Shown in pieces: positions 61,713-64,000 of a stretch of 64,000 nucleotides of DNA. The stretch is from Tethya wilhelma. Its lineage: Eukaryota > Porifera > Demospongiae > Tethyida > Tethyidae. The translations under genes were made by a program, and so were the position numbers. The stretch is from positions 326,627 through 390,626 of the forward strand of contig CAXIPT010000009.1 in assembly GCA_964030475.1 (NCBI GenBank). The letters run 5' to 3'. The notes beneath the pieces are model-generated. The model was not told the DNA's origin. It searched no databases and saw nothing but the letters and a program-made list of their open reading frames with translations. How positions within the stretch are numbered: position 1 is the stretch's first letter; each line of letters starts with the position of its first letter.

Positions 61713-62804
61713 AGTTACAGCTCTGGTTACAAGTGCAGCTGTTTCAAACAGTTACAACCGCGTACGCGTTTATAGAAATCAACCACGTGCCGCATGGCAT
61801 TTTTTTTCATCTAGCTTTCTTTGTCAGTATCATGATATCAGGAGACAACGAGGTATATATTGTGTGCTATAATGGAGAAATAAACTTTTATACTCACCAC
61901 ATTAGGATGGCCGTACATCCCCACGAGCTAGGAGCGGCCCCGGTCGATCTACTTGAGGTTGTGTTGAGCTCATTTGTTCCCTTGTCAATATTGCAATCCT
62001 TCTTCCTTTGTGTTGTTTTGGGTGGAAAAAATACAACAAACTTGCTGGAGTAGAGAGGGCATAGGTAGTAAATCCACTGTAGCTGTACCAAAAAATTGTC
62101 TTGAGAGAAAAACTGTCACCGCGGCGGACTTTCCCGGGAACACGTGAGACAATTGCGTGGGCGTACATTGCAATTGTTGTTGTAGTTTTACAACCCTGCC
62201 CACACATTACGGCTAATGACGCGGCGTTGACGTCATTCACGTGCCGTCATATACCAGGCCCTCCCGCTTTCAACGTGTAACTTGAAGAGCTGGGAGGAGC
62301 CTGGGAACGAGGCTAGCGGGCAATAACTTCCCGTATTGCCCTGCTTTTATTGCCCGCTTGCAGAAATTTGTTCGCGCTATGCTCAGCCAATCACGCTGCA
62401 TTTAAATCAATTTTACGCGCGAATTTTAACCAATCACAGATAATCGTTGCCACGGTATAAAAGAAGGCTGCATAGAAACCACTGCCAGTTTTTTTGTAAA
62501 TGCTTGGAGAGGTAAAAGCTACGCTAGTCAAGCTAGTTCGTTGACACAGAGAAAGCCTTCAGTACGGGCGAGTCAGCTACTAAACGAACAGCAAAACCCC
62601 ACCCATGCTACATCCGGTAAACAAATCACTGTCCATTGCTGCAGCCAGACGGGAGTCGAACTCGTCGAAGGCATTGAAGCTTCTTGATAGTGCCAGAAAC
62701 CAGGAGAAAGCTATAAATTTTGTGCTCTTGCTATGGCCAATACTCCTGCAGGCCTGCTTCAAGCTCATTTTTTCCGTGGCTAACTGTACTGTAGTCACAA
62801 CATG

Positions 62805-63272
62805 CTATAGTCTTTCCACGTTGACCTCGCTATTTGTTTTTTGCGAATAGATCGCGAGCGTTTTGTCCGCCGCACTTCATACTTGCTGTGAAAGCTCATA
62901 CTGCACCTCCAGATAGTTTGGCGTTTGTTGGATAAAAATCGCGCATACAGTTTCAGAGATAGGAAATTCTTGTACAGAGTGTATGGGCATACTTCGCATA
63001 TTTTTGACCACAAAACTTTTGCACTTTGACCTTGCTCAAACACGCGCTCCTCGAAATGCTAAAGTTTTGTTACTTTAGTTACCTGCTGCATGTATAGCTG
63101 CTAGAAGCTGCTTGCTTTGTACATCCTAGAGCCTTCTCACGGCTTTTCACAACGCGTAAGTCATAATATAACAGTAGGTCACGGCCAAAAAAATGTAGTT
63201 AACATGAACCGGATGTGGTTACCTTAGTAAGGATTCTTCTGCAGTAGCGAGGTCAACGTGGAAAGACTATAG
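62805..63272. repeat. 27-bp perfect inverted repeats 414 bases apart
   Basis: CTATAGTCTTTCCACGTTGA is the start of the left arm (62805-62831); the right arm (63246-63272) is its exact reverse complement over 27 bases. This looks like a small inverted-repeat transposon, but I see no clear target duplication and no coding capacity. Confidence 0.65.
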
Positions 63273-63357
63273 CTAGTTAGCAAAGATGCATGCCCCTGTT
63301 GATAAGTATATAATAAATCCATTATTACATTCCTTTGGTCGGGCAATATGGCTAAAN

Positions 63358-63398
<41 letters not shown>

Positions 63399-63454
63399 TT
63401 ACATAATGTTGTGTAGTTGAATTGCTTTGTGTGTTGGTAAACAGCCGGTATGTG

Positions 63455-63514
63455 GGACCTATTGGTCCAATGGTTAAATGTATTTTCAATTGCATGAGTT
63501 CAAAGCAGGAGTCC
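63455..63514 (+). repeat. tRNA-like relic, possible SINE head
   Basis: GGACCTATTGGTCCAATGG at the start and GAGTTCAAAGCAGGAGTCC at the end resemble A- and B-box regions, and the first and last bases could pair. The middle is too short for a normal anticodon arm. Confidence 0.4.
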
Positions 63515-64000
63515 ATACAAACTTTAATCACTGTATTATTGACACAGATATGAGTCACAAAAGCAATAAAAACACCCCCTGAAAATATAGAGATGTGAAA
63601 CAAACCAACTAGGAGGAACCTGCCCTAGTTGATGTTATGTTAAACTTTATATAGTTTAGAATTTGGAAGTTAATTGTCAGAAGGATGCTTGAGGATCGAG
63701 TAAGCTAGACAATATCTGAATTCCAGCCAGGGGGAGGAACTTGAGTGTTAGAAGTCTCTCTCTATAAGAGCTGGCATAATCATTAAAGATAAATTGTTGC
63801 ACGTCGTACTTGCTCAAGTTGTTTTATGTCTGAGATCAGCTGTAGTCTCCACAACTGACAACAGTAGGAGAACTCTGATCTGACAAGTGATCGAAAGAGA
63901 CAGCTATTTCTTAACTTGTACAGCTGAAGATGGTGATATAGTCCTTCTTATGAGGCTGAGAGCAGCAAGCAATCTGGAGGCGAGTAGACCAAGAGAGGTT

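Larger units (their letters stand above)
55945..62315. mobile_element. 6.37-kb DNA transposon with DUF6589-like and RecQ genes
   Basis: The ends are inverted repeats: the left starts TAGCCTCGTACCAGGC and the right ends CCTGGGAACGAGGCTA. Similarity continues inward: GGGAGGGCCTGGTATATAAC at 55994-56013 matches, with one change, the reverse complement of 62246-62265, and GGCACGTGA follows on both sides. The direct repeat GCGGGCAAT flanks it at 55936-55944 and 62316-62324, so this is a 9-bp target duplication. Inside are two convergent genes, a DUF6589-like protein (+) and a RecQ helicase (-), with 240 bases between their stops. Intact ends and an exact duplication imply recent movement. Short palindromes elsewhere in the window carry the same ends. 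I cannot match it to a named superfamily; 8-9-bp duplications also occur in hAT, P and Mutator elements. Confidence 0.85.
62316..64000. other. Right flank, no supported gene
   Basis: Holds a 27-bp inverted repeat pair (62805-62831 and 63246-63272), a (CT)n tract after the 'n' at 63357, and a tRNA-like relic at 63455-63514. A promoter-like GC-rich and CCAAT-containing stretch lies near 62390-62460 (CCAATCAC appears twice, with a TATAAAA at 62456), so a gene may start to the right, but I cannot support exons. Confidence 0.5.

Noticed and set aside
62580..63043. Minus-strand ORFs of 72 and 82 codons right of the transposon
   Set aside because: They overlap an inverted-repeat element and show no domain or splice support.

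Overview
This window comes from an animal genome, most likely a sponge. Evidence for an animal: Dishevelled, Mind bomb, a Frizzled-class receptor and a probable synaptonemal-complex protein, all split by many short introns with ordinary GT-AG borders. Evidence for a sponge (inference): compact head-to-head genes, divergent sequences, dense microsatellites and TIR-domain receptors. I rebuilt gene models by hand from splice borders and reading-phase continuity. Single 'n' characters at 5548, 7203, 9770, 32355, 42639, 54727 and 63357, and a run at 47003-47024, mark assembly joins.

Layout. 1-7472 (-): 5' part of Dishevelled, whose 5.5-kb first intron holds repeats and remnants of another ORF. 8176-12248 (+): a SIX6OS1/C14orf39-like meiotic protein with an internal duplicated block at an 'n'. 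12860-21963 (-): a complete 24-exon Mind bomb E3 ligase (about 1010 aa), with two tRNA-Lys genes in its introns. 22182-24380 (+): a coiled-coil protein. 24816-27417 (+): a Frizzled-like 7TM receptor with an in-frame TGA. 27579-32000 (-): an Sfi1-type centrin-binding repeat protein.

32444-48466: three related Na+/Ca2+ exchanger (NCL/CaCA) copies on the minus strand. One is complete (43433-48466), one lacks its middle exons (41115-43019), and one is a two-exon relic (32444-32895). Between them sits a head-to-head pair of TIR-NHL genes. The minus one fuses a TIR domain to five NHL beta-propellers (about 1693 aa); the plus one has a TIR and a single propeller.

48858-53159 holds the start of an unrecognised gene, followed by repeat-rich DNA. 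55945-62315 is a 6.37-kb mobile element with terminal inverted repeats and a 9-bp target duplication. It carries a DUF6589-like protein gene (possible transposase) and a convergent, intact RecQ-type helicase gene. Short palindromic elements with the same ends lie at 23127-23225 and 47520-47601, so this looks like a whole DNA-transposon family. A TTAA-flanked miniature element lies 24 bp to its left.

Several genes share short divergent promoter regions: Dvl/SIX6OS1-like, MIB/coiled-coil, the TIR-NHL pair, and exchanger A/unknown gene. Dishevelled and a Frizzled-like receptor are Wnt-pathway relatives, and Mind bomb acts in Notch signalling; nothing in the sequence shows that their closeness is functional.
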